NCBI GenBank assembly: GCA_001557505.1
Contig: LSAX01000002.1
Location: forward strand, 2,604,001 to 2,668,000
DNA: 64,000 bases
Origin: Reticulascus tulasneorum
Taxonomy: Eukaryota > Ascomycota > Sordariomycetes > Glomerellales > Reticulascaceae
Direction: 5' to 3'
Shown: positions 1 to 11,292 of the stretch, one piece after another
How positions within the stretch are numbered: the stretch's first letter is position 1
Layout: the number at the start of each line of letters is the position of its first letter
Program-made: the position numbers and the translations under genes
Notes under the pieces: model-generated
Databases searched by the model: none
Told to the model about the DNA's origin: nothing
The model's input: the letters and a program-made list of their open reading frames with translations, nothing else

Positions 1-532
1 GCACCCTTGGGGGAGCCGGGCAGGGTAACGATCACCGTGCCATTTCTGACACCGGCAACCGGTCTAGACATCATGGCAACTGCAACGGTAAGCATTTGGT
101 CTTCAGCTCGCGGTGCGCTCACCTACATGGAGTGACTGATAGAGATGTAGAGAGCATCCCGTGTACCAAGCCAGGAGCCTGTTTATGGAGCAGAGCGGAG
201 ACAGCCTATCGAAGTAAACTTAACTTCGGATTTTCGTAACCTTTTAACGAATAACATACCTCAGGAGTATTATCAGACACAGCAAATCCAGTTCCCCCAG
301 TGGTGATGATCAAGTTCACTGCCTCGACGGCAAGGTCCGCCCATAACATGATTTGTCTCTGGATCTTAGGTACGGCGTCTGCTACGATCTTCGTATCAAC
401 AACTTCCCACTTGCCGCCGCCTTCTAGATTAATTACATCCTTAAGAACAGACTCAGATGCATCGGTTGATGGATCTTTGGCTGCCGTCGTGGAGACGATA
501 AGGATGGCGACTTTCAGAGTATCACTCTCCAT
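1..532 (-). CDS. cnxE: Gephyrin/CnxE-like molybdenum cofactor biosynthesis protein, MogA domain (5' part only, runs off left edge)
   Basis: Exons are 532-260, 205-127 and 79 to beyond base 1, with introns of 54 and 47 nt. The start is the ATG at 532 (MESDTLKVAILIVS), which matches the first strand of the MogA/MoaB fold. The spliced protein shows the MPT-binding TTGGTGFAVSDNTPE motif, then HKQAPGL, then VTPFAMMSRPVAG and TLPGSPKG, the usual order in MogA-type domains. Splicing at both introns restores this order exactly. In fungi this domain is normally fused to a MoeA domain in a gephyrin-like protein (Aspergillus CnxE) that adenylylates molybdopterin and inserts molybdate in the cytosol for nitrate reductase and related enzymes. 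The fusion is inferred because the rest lies outside the window. The gene is divergent from POP5, with 494 nt between the two starts. Confidence 0.88.
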
Positions 533-1026
533 CGTCGCGGAGTTCGGAGTCACAGAAAGAACAAATGAGACGGAATCGATGGCAAGTAGCACAGAACAAG
601 ACTGGCCAAATCAATTGAGCACGTGTGTTATAGCCTGGAAGAGCCAACGGTCCATGGATATAAATCGCGCGTCTTTGGATGTTTAAAGCTTTGATGTCTA
701 AGGCTTAAACTTTTGGTGACGCCACGGGCTGGACATGTTTGCTATGCATTGGGCGCTGACTCCATGCCGTGGTGGTCCATGTGCTAAAATTATCTTAGAT
801 GTCCAGGTCGTTTACAAGGGCTGGACAGGACGGATCTCCAGCAGCTTTCAGGGACAAGGCCACTGTAGCTTTCAGAAATTAGTAGACCTTTAACTGTGAT
901 TGGTTAGGGGAGCTAGGTCGCCCTGTGCAGGAAGGGCGAGCTTTACTTTTTCTGGGGATACCAAAACATTCTCACAACTCCCTCTTAGACATACTAGCTG
1001 AGAGACAATCAAAAAGCTTGTCCACC
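533..1026. promoter_or_regulatory. Divergent promoter region, cnxE-like gene / POP5
   Basis: These 494 bases separate two divergent start codons and must hold both promoters. I see no TATA box or known operator. The POP5 frame stays open upstream to about base 925 but without an ATG in good context. Confidence 0.5.
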
Positions 1027-1635
1027 ATGGTGCGAATCAAAGAGAGATATCTCCTCGTGAATATACTATACCCGCCGGAGCCGTCAAAGCAACAGAATAC
1101 CACTGTGCCGGATTTTGTCGTATTCCATCAACCTACAACTGGCAACCTTTCTCCCCAAGCACTCTTGAAAGGCCTTCGTGTCGAAGTAGCTGCTTTGTTT
1201 GGCGACTATGGATCTGGTGCTATTGAAGGGAACCTCACTGGTAAGAACAGTTACTTGCAAGACACTGAACGTAGTATTGATTATGCCGCAGTGAAATATC
1301 TGTCTCAAGCAACATCCACATTCATACTGAAAGTGAAGAGATCGCATTACAGACTGGTTTGGGCAGCTCTTACTTTCATGGATCACATACCAGTCAAAAA
1401 CGGGAAGCCGTGCAATTTCAAAGTCGTTCGAGTCAGCGGTACTATTCGAAAGGTCGAGGAAGCAGCTATCCGACAGGCGCGGCACCTCATTCTCGCAAGC
1501 AAGGAGAGCAGCAATGGCCAAGGATCTCGAAACTTGCCCTCATTGTTTGCCGAAGCAAACGCCCAGGATGAGGACACTATCATGTTTGGCGTGACCGATA
1601 ATTCCGAAGAGGATTCTGGGGATGACGAGGGCTGA
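1027..1635 (+). CDS. POP5: Ribonuclease P/MRP protein subunit POP5
   Basis: This single-exon gene encodes 202 aa. POP5 is a core protein of nuclear RNase P (tRNA 5' processing) and RNase MRP (pre-rRNA processing). The start at 1027 is chosen because it gives the family N-terminus MVRIKERYLLVNILYPP and has a strong context (tccaccATGg). The reading frame upstream is open but not conserved in character. The middle includes SQATSTFILKVKRSHYRLVWAAL-type sequence typical of the Pop5/Rpp14 fold, followed by FKVVRVSGTIRKVEEAAI. The C-terminus is an acidic tail (EEDSGDDEG), common in fungal POP5. The stop is only 7 nt from the stop of convergent GPN2. Confidence 0.93.
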   Translation: MVRIKERYLLVNILYPPEPSKQQNTTVPDFVVFHQPTTGNLSPQALLKGLRVEVAALFGDYGSGAIEGNLTGKNSYLQDTERSIDYAAVKYLSQATSTFILKVKRSHYRLVWAALTFMDHIPVKNGKPCNFKVVRVSGTIRKVEEAAIRQARHLILASKESSNGQGSRNLPSLFAEANAQDEDTIMFGVTDNSEEDSGDDEG

Positions 1636-1642
1636 AAGGGTA

Positions 1643-2807
1643 TCATTTGTTTTTGCGTACAACTTTTACACCACTATCTACTGGCACAGACATATCCCCA
1701 AAGTCTGGATCCTCGACACCCGAGGCTTTGCCCGCTTGCTCAGCGGCCATGGCTTGCTCATCCCGGACCTTGGCCTGCTCTTCCCACTCTTTTTTCTCCA
1801 GTTCATCATGCTCGGCCTTGTTGTCGATCCAACGCTCCTGGATATCGTGAACATCCATCATCGACGATTCATTTCTCATGGCTACCTGCCATACGGTGTC
1901 GTTCGCCCCCTCAGCGCCACCAAAGACATATCCTCCTGCGCGGTCTATGACACGTAACAGATGCGTCATGCTCTGTTTGTTCTCGACCGCCAGGACCTCG
2001 AACCGCACCAGGCCATAGCTTTCGATCATGTTGGCCACGGCCTCGTTCAGTCGACTGAACTTTCGGCTTCGCAGGGATGGGGACTCTTCTTCGAGATAAG
2101 GGGTGAGATATGAGAGGTCCTGAACATCGGTGTAGTAGTCTAGGTTGAACGGGAGCGAGTCGTAGGATGCGACCTTGTCAATCTTTGAGAGAACATTGAT
2201 GTGCGGCATGTCCATCTGGAGCATGGCTCTGAGGGACAGGAGTAGGTTGGCTATGTAGAGGGACGGCTGGGTGAGGCAAAAGGAGTCGGATAGATGGATA
2301 ACCACAAGCTAGTCTTTGAATTAGCACTCTTCCAGCCAGTGACACTCAGATCTGGACTGACCCTGTACCCAATCTTTTGAAGTCTGAAGATGATGTTCCG
2401 CAACGAGTTGTGATGTGTATACAGCTCGACTTGTCCAGGACAGTCGAAAAGAACATAATCTTCTCCTAGCTCTTTCAGACCCTCCTCCAACCATTCCATA
2501 TTGTGCTCTAGCTCCTCGAGCGCATAGAGAATACCCCCATTAGGTCCCAGACTATCAGTAGCCATGATATCCTCCAGCTTCACCAGGTCCCGGATATCAA
2601 GGGCACATGGATAGTTTGTATGGTCGTTCGCAGGATCGAGGTTCACGACGGAGCATGCTCGACCGACCGCACCTAGAAACTGGTGCACTGAGTAATTGCT
2701 GGTTAGCTTTGCCTCCAAGCTGCGTGCCCACTGGGTAGCTTACTGCCATCACAATATGTAGTTTTCCCGGAGCCTGGACTACCGAGCACCAGCTGTGCGA
2801 ACGGCAT
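1643..2807 (-). CDS. GPN2: GPN-loop GTPase 2
   Basis: Exons are 2807-2744, 2687-2362 and 2308-1643 (introns 56 and 53 nt), giving 351 aa. The protein has a Walker A motif GSPGSGKTTY near residue 10, split from the next segment by intron 1. It also has VVNLDPAND, the defining GPN loop (DSLGPNGG), the G3 motif DCPGQVELYTHH, and a G4-like sequence NVLSKIDK. These identify the GPN/ATP-binding domain 1 family, and the length and C-terminal region fit GPN2 rather than GPN1 or GPN3. In yeast, Gpn2 acts in the cytosol in assembly and nuclear import of RNA polymerases II and III. The gene is divergent from NTE1 (433 nt between starts) and convergent with POP5. Confidence 0.93.
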
Positions 2808-3240
2808 GTTGGTAACCGAGATGCTTCTTGCAGCTAAGTTTTCATCGAAGCAGATTGTTTGAGGGCAAATCGAGGGGGGTTTGGTTTTAGATCATTATCG
2901 TACCTAAGCTGGTATGTGTGAAGAGCTGCTGTTTTGCCCCTCCAAAGCCGCATAGCGCTGACTTAACACTCGCCAGGTCTCTAGCGGGGTCCGGCCCCGG
3001 CAAAAACTCGGCACAATTGGTGGCTGGTTTTCATTTGTCGAAGCTTCCTCGACCCGAGCAAAGCTCTTCATTCCTTGTGACCATCAACATCGACCACCAC
3101 CACACCACCCACCACCACTGCCACGTCGATTCGTAGTTTGGTGCTTGGTTTTCGCTCCGCGACTACACCTCTAGGCGCAATGTAATCAGATTTTATTTCG
3201 CACTATGCTGCAACACTCGTTAAATTTCTAATCCAACACC
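2808..3240. promoter_or_regulatory. Divergent promoter region GPN2 / NTE1
   Basis: This 433-base region lies between divergent start codons. It contains an ACC/CAC-rich simple tract at about 3092-3119 that probably lies in the NTE1 leader. No specific factor site can be assigned. Confidence 0.5.
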
Positions 3241-6200
3241 ATGGCCTCCAGCATTTCGACCGCTGCTGTGGCAGGAACACAGAGTTTGTCAGCCGTCATG
3301 AGTGCCTCCACAGCTTCGGTACCATCTGCTCTAGCCCGAGCAGGTGAAGCCGGAGTAGCTCAAGCCTCGTCGAGCTGGTTGGGGCTCTTCGGAAAGCTGA
3401 TATTGTACATATTGCATATGGTTTCCTCCATCTTGTATTGGACTATTCGGCTCGCGACTATCAGCATCCCGACATTACTTTTTACCCTCTTCTCCACGAG
3501 TTGGACTGTCACGATGAATGCCACCACGCTGTACGTACTGTTATACCACTCCGGTACACAGAGACAATTTGCTAAACCTGAACTAGAATGGTCATCATGG
3601 CTGCGGTGATATCTGCTGTCAGTTGGGTCGTGAGGTATCGAATCCTGAATATGTACTCTCGGCTTCCACCGGAGCCTCAGCGAAAAGAGCCCGAAATAGA
3701 CCTGTTCCCTGATACGCACGAAGAAGGCATCAAGTCAGGCCTTTCAAGCTATCTGGACGAATTTCTCAGTGCCATCAAGATATTTGGCTATCTTGAGCGA
3801 CCAGTTTTTCACGAGTTGACGAGGAGCATGCAGACAAAGAAACTCATCGCTGGTGAAACATTCAATCTGGAAGAAGAAAAAGGGTTCTGCATTGTTGTTG
3901 ACGGTCTTGTCGATATCTATGTTAAGTCTGGCCGAAATGTCAGAACCATGGAACCGGACCCCTGCGATAATATCGGAACAGATTCGTCTTTTAGCGAAGA
4001 GGACGACATGCCTCGGGCACAGCAAAGATACCAATTGTTGACGGAGGTGCGAAATGGTGCTGCAATGTCTTCATTATTTTCCATCATGTCTCTCTTTACG
4101 GAAGACATAGATCTTCGGTCAACGGATGAGGACACGTCAGAACCTACCTCAAGTAATGGCGTATTGAAAAACTCACCTTTTCCACGGAGTGCCGGCTACC
4201 GCATGCCCTCTGATGTTACGGTATCTTTTCCTGGGACACCACATACCCTTGATGGCTCAAGCGAAAACCCCGACGGAAAACCAAACCAGTCCTCGAGACC
4301 AGCCCCGAGTCCAAATGGCCCTGGAAACTCCAAGATACCCCCAATATCCCTTGATAATACTGCTTTCAGACAATCGGCGCGACGTCCAGCTTTGCCCACT
4401 AGGGTAACCTCCAGTTCAGCACATCCAGACATCATCGCGAGAGCCAAGGTGGATACCACCATTGCCATCATACCAGCCAGCGCTTTTCGGCGTTTGATAA
4501 AGGTCTATCCAAAAGCTACCTCGCACATTGTTCACGTTATCTTGTCTCGATTCCAGAGGGTGACTCTCGCCACGGCGTATTCTTATTTGGGGTTGACTGG
4601 GGAAGTCTTAAGGACTGAAAAGAACATGATCAACTATACCATGTGCCAGTTACCTAATATGCTACGAGGCGATGCTCTAGAACGCCTTAAAGAGAAATTT
4701 AACAGGGAGAGGGAGCGAATAGGCGAAGATAACGAAGGGAAGGGCATTGCGCTGCACAATGCCGCAGCTCACCATAGACGGCGATCAAGTACGACTCTGC
4801 GAAAAGAAGCAGCCCTTCATTCAATGTCAAAGCAACGTCCTCTTTCAGTTGTGGGTAGCACGGTTGTTCCGCCTAGGGAGCGATCATCTTCTCAAACCGC
4901 TGGTCCAGGAGACCTTGTTGCCAACATTCAACTTGCCCGGACGGGTGTTCCGCGTACCTCAAGTTCCTTAGAAGCACCAATCGATCATCTTACGGATGCC
5001 CTAAGAAGAGAGGGTATAAGTCCTCTCGCTCAACGGTCATTTAATCCTTTTGCCACGCAAAAGAATGCTCGCACCTCAATTGACCCACGCGAGTCTGCTG
5101 ACGAAGACAACCTATTCCGAGCGTCAATTCTTGAATGCATGTTCAAGGCCATCGGATTAGGCACAAGCGGTAGCGCTTCTAGGGAGCCCGAATCTGTGGA
5201 AGGTTCTCCAAGACTTTTCTCCTATGATCAGAGGAGACAGAAAGTCTCCTTTGGCAACAATGCGTTCGGACTCATGGGCCCATATGACGCATCAGCCGAC
5301 GGCGAGACCGAGTCAATTACATCGGGCGGCATGAACTTTGGTTCTCCTCCGAACGCTCACATCTTGGCGAACGACATGCAAAATGAGGTTGAGATTGTTT
5401 TCTTCCCTAAAGGCTCTGTCTTGGTTGAGCAGGGTGAAAGGAATCCTGGATTGTATTACGTCGTGGACGGATTCCTAGACATTTGCACCACAACCGAAGA
5501 CTCCCCAGCCGACATCCTTCAATCCACAGGCAGATCAGAATCTTTCGCAACCAGCAGTTCGCCGACTTCCTCGACATTTACCCCCAACCCGGACCTAGGT
5601 CACGGAATTGGTGAGGCAAAGAAGTCAGCGAGTGCTCGACGTCGGAGTGTAGCGCTCATTAAGCCTGGCGGCCTTGCAGGTTATATCGGCACTGTGTCGT
5701 CCTACAGGTCCTTTATAGAGGTGGTTGCCAAGACTGATGTTTACGTCGGATTCCTCCCTCGATCTTCTCTGGAAAGAATCGTCGACAAGTACCCAATAGT
5801 CCTACTCACAATGGCCAAAAGGCTTACCAATTTGCTTCCCCGTCTTCTGCTGCATATCGATTTTGCTCTCGAGTGGGTACAAGTCAATGCGGGACAAGTC
5901 CTTTTCCATGCAGGAGAGGAGAGTGAAGCAATTTATCTTGTTCTCAACGGACGTCTTCGTTTGGTTGAGGAGAGGAAGGATGGTGGCGTCGCGGTTCGAG
6001 CCGAGTTTGGACAAGGAGAGAGTGTGGGAGAGCTTGAGGTCCTTACAGAGTCTGCTCGATCTGGCACATTGCATGCTATCCGGGACACAGAACTCGTCAA
6101 GTTTCCACGAACCCTATTCAACAGTCTGGCTCAGGAACATCCAAACATCACGATTAAAATATCGAAAATACTTGCATCTCGGATGAGAAGCCTAGTTGAC

Positions 6201-8047
6201 GATCCATCGCAATTGATCAAAGATGGGGCTTCAAGCAATTTCATTGGCAAGGGGTCTTCGACTCTCAACTTGCGAACCGTGGCGATTTTGCCTATTACAT
6301 CAGGGGTTCCAGTCGTTGACTTCGGGAATCGGCTGATGAATGCTCTGAGTCAAGTTGGGCCAATGAATGGAGCAACGTCCTTGAACCAGTCTGCCATTCT
6401 GAACCACCTTGGAAAGCATGCCTTCAACAAGATGGGTAAATTGAAGCTTTCTCAATATTTGGCAGACCTGGAAGAGAAGTATGGCCTAGTAGTTTACGTT
6501 GCAGGTACGTGTTGCCCCCATGTGTGATATAAAAACTCTCTACCATGATGAGCAAAACTTTGTTTCCAGAGGCATGCCGTTGATGGCCAAACATATACTC
6601 TAATTTTTTCCTGATTGAATCTTTTGTTAACACCACTACTTTCATCCTGTTGACTTGTTGGTTATACTAACAATCATCTACACCATCAGATACGAACGTA
6701 AATTCTCCGTGGACCCAAACTTGCATCACGCAAGCTGATTGCATTCTCCTGGTTGGCCTGGCTGAAGGGTCTCCGGAAATTGGCGAATACGAGCGTTTCA
6801 TGCTGGGAATGAAGTCTACAGCCCGAAAGATTCTCGTCCTTCTTCACGAGGAACGCTACTCCCCGTCAGGGCTCACTCGCTCATGGCTGAGGAACCGTAT
6901 GTGGATCAACGGCGGTCACTATCATGTCCAAATGGCTTTCAGAGCGAACATTATGCCAGTCCCATCAAAACGGTTGGGCACGATGTTAAAGCAACGAGTA
7001 CAGATCTTGCAAGCGGAGATACAGAAGTACACCTCAAGGAAAGTACGGAATAGCCCATTCTATTCGCCTGACGCCCCGTTCAAAGGTGATTTCCATCGAC
7101 TTGCGCGGAGGCTGTGTGGGAAGTCTGTTGGACTCGTCCTTGGAGGTGGTGGTGCCCGAGGTATCACACAGATAGGTATCATCAGAGCCATGGAGGAAGC
7201 CGGGATACCGATCGATGTAGTGGGAGGAACATCGATCGGGGCCTTTATCGGTGCTCTCTATGCCAGGCACGCAGATGTCGTACCGATCTTCGGGCTGGCG
7301 AAGAAGTTCGCTGGGCGAATGGCCAGCATGTGGCGCTTTGCCCTTGACCTAACCTACCCAACTGCATCGTACACCACCGGACACGAGTTTAACCGGGGAA
7401 TATTCAAGACGTTCGGAAAGTCTCAGATTGAGGACTTCTGGTTAGAGTTCTACTGCAACACAACAAACATTAGCAAGAGCCGGGCCGAATTTCACACGAG
7501 CGGCTATGCGTGGAGGTACATTCGCGCCTCCATGTCTCTCGCAGGCCTACTCCCACCACTGTGCGACGAGGGAAGCATGCTCCTGGATGGTGGATATATC
7601 GACAACTTGACGGTGTCACATATGAAACGGCTCGGCGTCGATATCATCTTCGCGATCGATGTAGGGGCGCTGGATGATGATGCGCCGCAAACGTACGGAG
7701 ACTCTCTCTCCGGAGTGTGGGCCTACTTCAATCGCTGGAACCCTTTCTCCTCGCATCCCAACCCTCCCACATTGGCCGAAATCCAGGCTAAACTGGCATA
7801 TGTGTCCAGTATTGATGCACTAGAAAGGGCTAAGACGATGCCTGGATGCATCTACATGCGACCACCAATTGATGAGTATGGGACCCTCGACTTTGGCAAG
7901 TTTGACGAGATATACCAAATGGGGTACCAATATGGGCAGGAGTTTCTACAGAAGCTTAGAGAGCAGGGAGTTCTGCCTCTGATGGAGGAAACCGAGGCGA
8001 AGAAAGCCCTGAGGAGGACAATGGCACCAAGGAGGGCTAGCATCTAA
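3241..8047 (+). CDS. NTE1: Lysophospholipase NTE1 (neuropathy target esterase homologue)
   Basis: Exons are 3241-3530, 3587-6504 and 6690-8047, giving 1521 aa, the usual length for the Pezizomycotina family. NTE1 is an ER membrane serine esterase that deacylates phosphatidylcholine to glycerophosphocholine. The N-terminus has two or three hydrophobic segments (about residues 45-110). Cyclic-nucleotide-binding-like domains lie around residues 160-230, 690-800 and 855-970, separated by Ser-rich linkers. The C-terminal patatin domain has the oxyanion loop [12 protein letters not shown], the nucleophile GGTSIG (Ser1251) and the dyad Asp in DGGYID (Asp1369). Intron 1 (56 nt) joins TTL to MVIMAA. 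Intron 2 is unusually long (185 nt) and joins YVA to DTNVNSPWT, with an ACTAAC branch site near 6666. Confidence 0.96.
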
Positions 8048-8873
8048 GCGTGGGTTGCTGCCATGCTGCGGTGGCGGTCTGGACAGTTGAAGCATGGGAG
8101 GTTTAAGCATAAGCATAAGAAAGTAGCAAGGCCCCAAGGCACCAGGAACAGGAATGGTCTACAAAATAACAAAAGCTTAAATCAATTACATTTCCTGTCC
8201 ACTGTCTCCGCAACACGTCGCACTCAGTGTGCTGAGCCGATTTGCACGTTCCAGAGGCTCGGTTCCATTGCAGTCCCTGCACTCTAGCCAAGAACGTCAT
8301 CTCCAGGGCCATATGCAGTGCGCAAATATTGAGCGGCTGCTGATTGGCCAGGCGCGTCATTCCTGATGCAGAATCAGACCAATTCTCAGATGCCGATGCT
8401 TTTATGTCTCGCTTTGTGGCTGAAATCTGACGTCAAGACGGGGTGCGGGGGATGTGGCGTTGATGACATCACGCTCGTCATGACGAAAAGCCTCGTTTTA
8501 ACCCCAAATCGGGTAATACCCCTAGCGTTCAAATACCAAGTTAACGGGATCAACATCGATCAAGGACTGTTCATTGGTTGCGTGAGTGGAACGCCGCTAC
8601 GTAGATAAGGTTCATCCTACCCTCCATCATCTCACACAGTTTCTCTATAGTCCCTCAAGTTCTATATCATTAACCCAGTGCTACCACCCCAAAACGCACC
8701 TCTCTCTACACCATACCAAGATTTTACCAAGATTTCACCAAGACATTCAATCTGCACCTAAAATCCTTCAAACTTCAGGGGCTAGTCAAGTAACCAGCCA
8801 CTACAAAACAACTACTATTGCAAACAAACAGCACTTATCCAACCACATCCTTACTCAACTACATCAACTAAAG
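8048..8873 (+). promoter_or_regulatory. NTE1 3' region and promoter/leader of the 8874 gene
   Basis: This stretch has no credible coding sequence. The right part (about 8600-8873) is a pyrimidine- and A-rich leader lacking ATG, as expected of a 5' UTR for the gene at 8874. It also contains the CRE-type palindrome listed separately. Confidence 0.5.
8428..8435. promoter_or_regulatory. CRE-type palindrome TGACGTCA
   Basis: A perfect TGACGTCA octamer lies 446 nt upstream of the ATG at 8874. Further TGAC/GTCA half-sites follow within about 60 nt (gatgacatcacg, cgtcatgacg). CREB/ATF-type bZIP factors (Atf1/AtfA in fungi) bind this sequence. Regulation of the downstream gene is inferred from position only. 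Confidence 0.4.
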
Positions 8874-9296
8874 ATGACACGGCGACACAGCATGGCATTA
8901 CCTGATCCGCGCCCATGGACAGCGGACCAGCCTAAGAGGGCGGAGCGAAAAGCTCGCGAGAAGGACTCAGGCGGTTTCACCTGGGAGGAGGGTCTCACCT
9001 TGGCTCTCATGGGCGCCACAGTACTTTTCAGCGCCGAGAGATCGTTGAAGAAATGTGAAAAGCGACACGAGTCGGAGGATAAGCAGAGGTCGGGCCGCAA
9101 GGAAAGCCGAAGTGATCGGGAGCCAAGATATCCACGGCAATCAAGCAATCCGCGAGAGTCAAGCTATGCCCGAGAACCAAGACCTCGAGAGGATTACCGC
9201 TACGACGACCGTCGCTATGATAGCCGCGAGTACGACTACAGGAGAAGTCGAAGCGTCGGCGGAGGTAACAGACCCGCCAGGTACTCGACGTGGTGA
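8874..9296 (+). CDS. Small Arg/Tyr-rich hypothetical protein
   Basis: This single-exon ORF encodes 140 aa. The start at 8874 is the first ATG after an ATG-free leader of about 290 nt, and the in-frame upstream sequence has no ATG in that leader. I do not recognise a family. Visible parts are a basic N-terminal 35 residues and a short hydrophobic stretch (LTLALMGATVLFSAERS, about residues 43-60) that could be a membrane segment or amphipathic helix. A long hydrophilic tail rich in R, S, E and Y follows, with repeated DDRRYDSREYDYRR-like sequence. The tail is probably disordered and resembles RS/RY-rich RNA-associated tails, but no RNA-binding domain is seen. The gene is tandem with NTE1, which ends 826 nt upstream. 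Confidence 0.7.
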   Translation: MTRRHSMALPDPRPWTADQPKRAERKAREKDSGGFTWEEGLTLALMGATVLFSAERSLKKCEKRHESEDKQRSGRKESRSDREPRYPRQSSNPRESSYAREPRPREDYRYDDRRYDSREYDYRRSRSVGGGNRPARYSTW

Positions 9297-11292
9297 TGGA
9301 GTTGGGCCGTTTCAGTGTTGATACCTCATGTAAAACGACACATTGAGGCTGCCATACACTTCTTTGCCTTTGTATGACTTTGCTACGATACCATGTACGA
9401 TGAATGTACGATTATATGAGCATGATGGACAACACAAAAACAGGCATGATGTTGATCTTTGAGGCGTTTGGTTTTGATCACGGATGAGAAATACAAATGA
9501 TATGGGATAAGGACTGTAACACGAGAAACCTACTAAATCTTGCTGGTTTTGGTACCTATTACATAGTGGTATATTATATAGCAAAAATACCCTTTTATGA
9601 CTTTCAAATTACGGATTTATGCCATTAAAAAGTGAGATTCGAGTCTCGCCGTGCTGACGTACAGACATATTCTACCTCTTTTCATCGACGTTTACAGTTT
9701 CACAACCTCGAGAGCCATTGCTTGTGTGGAGAGGCAACATGGAAGATGGATCTCACCACTTCTAGACAACTTCCTCGAGAATAAAACATGGTTGAGGGTC
9801 GTGCGATTCGTTCATTGGTGATTAGTCGGACAGGGAATGGCCGAACCTGTTGAAAGAAGGAGAAACTTGAGGAGATTCATTGCCAAATCAATAAAACAAC
9901 CATTGGCTCAGTCGCAATACCCATGTGGATGCTGCTAATATAGTCTAGGACTGTCAAGTGAAAATGCTCCCCTATGCTCTAACGCTTCTTCGACGAGCGC
10001 ATCCTCTTGCCGATACTTCTGCGGAACACTCAACTCGTAAACCCAACTTTCTCTGTTAAAAGACTTCAAGTGAGACAGAGACACGTCTATTGTCCTGCTC
10101 ATGCCGTGTTCTATTGGCAATGCAAGACTAAGATACAACATGCACATTATTGGAGTCATTGCGGGCCTGACATTGATGTTTCACAAGTTCTCAGAAAAGA
10201 GATTGAGGGCAATGAAACGTCCATTGTAGAATGATACCCGCATAGGGAAGTGAGGCAAGATTGGATGAACTCCTATCATTGCTCGAAGCGGCCCACAACT
10301 TGGAGGCAAGCGAAGCTGATGCCCGCCAAGAGTTCCACAGCTGTTAGGTGAGAGTGTTCATCTGTTGCTTCGAATGGTACTCATCGTCCACGACAAAGAA
10401 TGCTGTCTAAAGTCGTCCATGTACACAGAATTGGTGCGATGTTTATGGTAGTGTTCTGACGAAATTTGGGATAAATCAGGTAGCCACAGGCACAGTTTCC
10501 CCGAACTGGCGAATCGGAACGAAAGAGGTGCAGGTGTTGGGAACGACAAGAACCAACAATAACCATTATGAAACACGGGACACGCTTCCGTCAATTAAAC
10601 CTCCCAGCTCCGTAACCACACCTCTGAAGACAACGCAGAGCAGCAGTACACCTGCAATGGCAGTAAGAAACATCTCACGATGCCAACAACCTGGCTTCAA
10701 CTTCCCGCCTCAATTAGGGGGTGGTGGGGAGGGAAATGGGATCCCACTTTCAATCAGATTCCGCATTAAAGCGCAAATAAATGATTTCCTGGGGGAGAAG
10801 ATATTCAGCAGCGATCAGCATTAAGCTTTAAATAACCTGGCGCGGTCGAGGCTCTGTCACGGTGCCGCGGGACGGCAGATCTACTTTGGAATGTTCCGGA
10901 CGGGACGAACTTGGCTCCCTTTTCGTTTCGACCTCACGGCTTTCGGATTTCCCCTCATTCGTTAGCCAAAAAGGTTAGGAATTGGGGGAGAGAACAGTTC
11001 GGAGAAAGCTAGGGGAGCAGTGTGCTTGTCCAAGAGTAGTATTGGTATGTATCTGGATGGTTCCGAATCCTCTCTATCTGATTCTGATGAGTCTGCGCAC
11101 TTGGTATCATTACTCATTAGAGTCATTAACAATAAACCTCCAGCAGCCGTGTACTTTTCCGAAGGCCAAAGAGTGTGGGCCGTCTTCCCCATCCTGTTCG
11201 CATCTACCCATCCATGCGCCATTCTAAAGAGTGAATTATCGAAATCCAAAAAGTCCCAACTCCTATCCGTGCCTTAACATCCATCTATTCCA
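9297..11292. other. Intergenic region without a recognised gene
   Basis: About 2 kb between the 8874 gene and the GH76 gene. Only short ORFs with no recognisable features occur on either strand. The left half is A/T-rich and probably includes the 3' UTR of the 8874 gene. The right edge is the 3' flank of GH76. Confidence 0.5.

Noticed and set aside
6505..6689. Possible alternative acceptor near 6569 in the 185-nt NTE1 intron
   Set aside because: Its use leads to an immediate stop (TGA), while the 6689 acceptor restores the conserved [10 protein letters not shown] sequence and has an ACTAAC branch site.
9625..9655. tRNA T-arm-like sequence (gtgag-attcgagt-ctcgc)
   Set aside because: The loop is one base too long with an A where G53 is required. 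No anticodon or D arm lies upstream.
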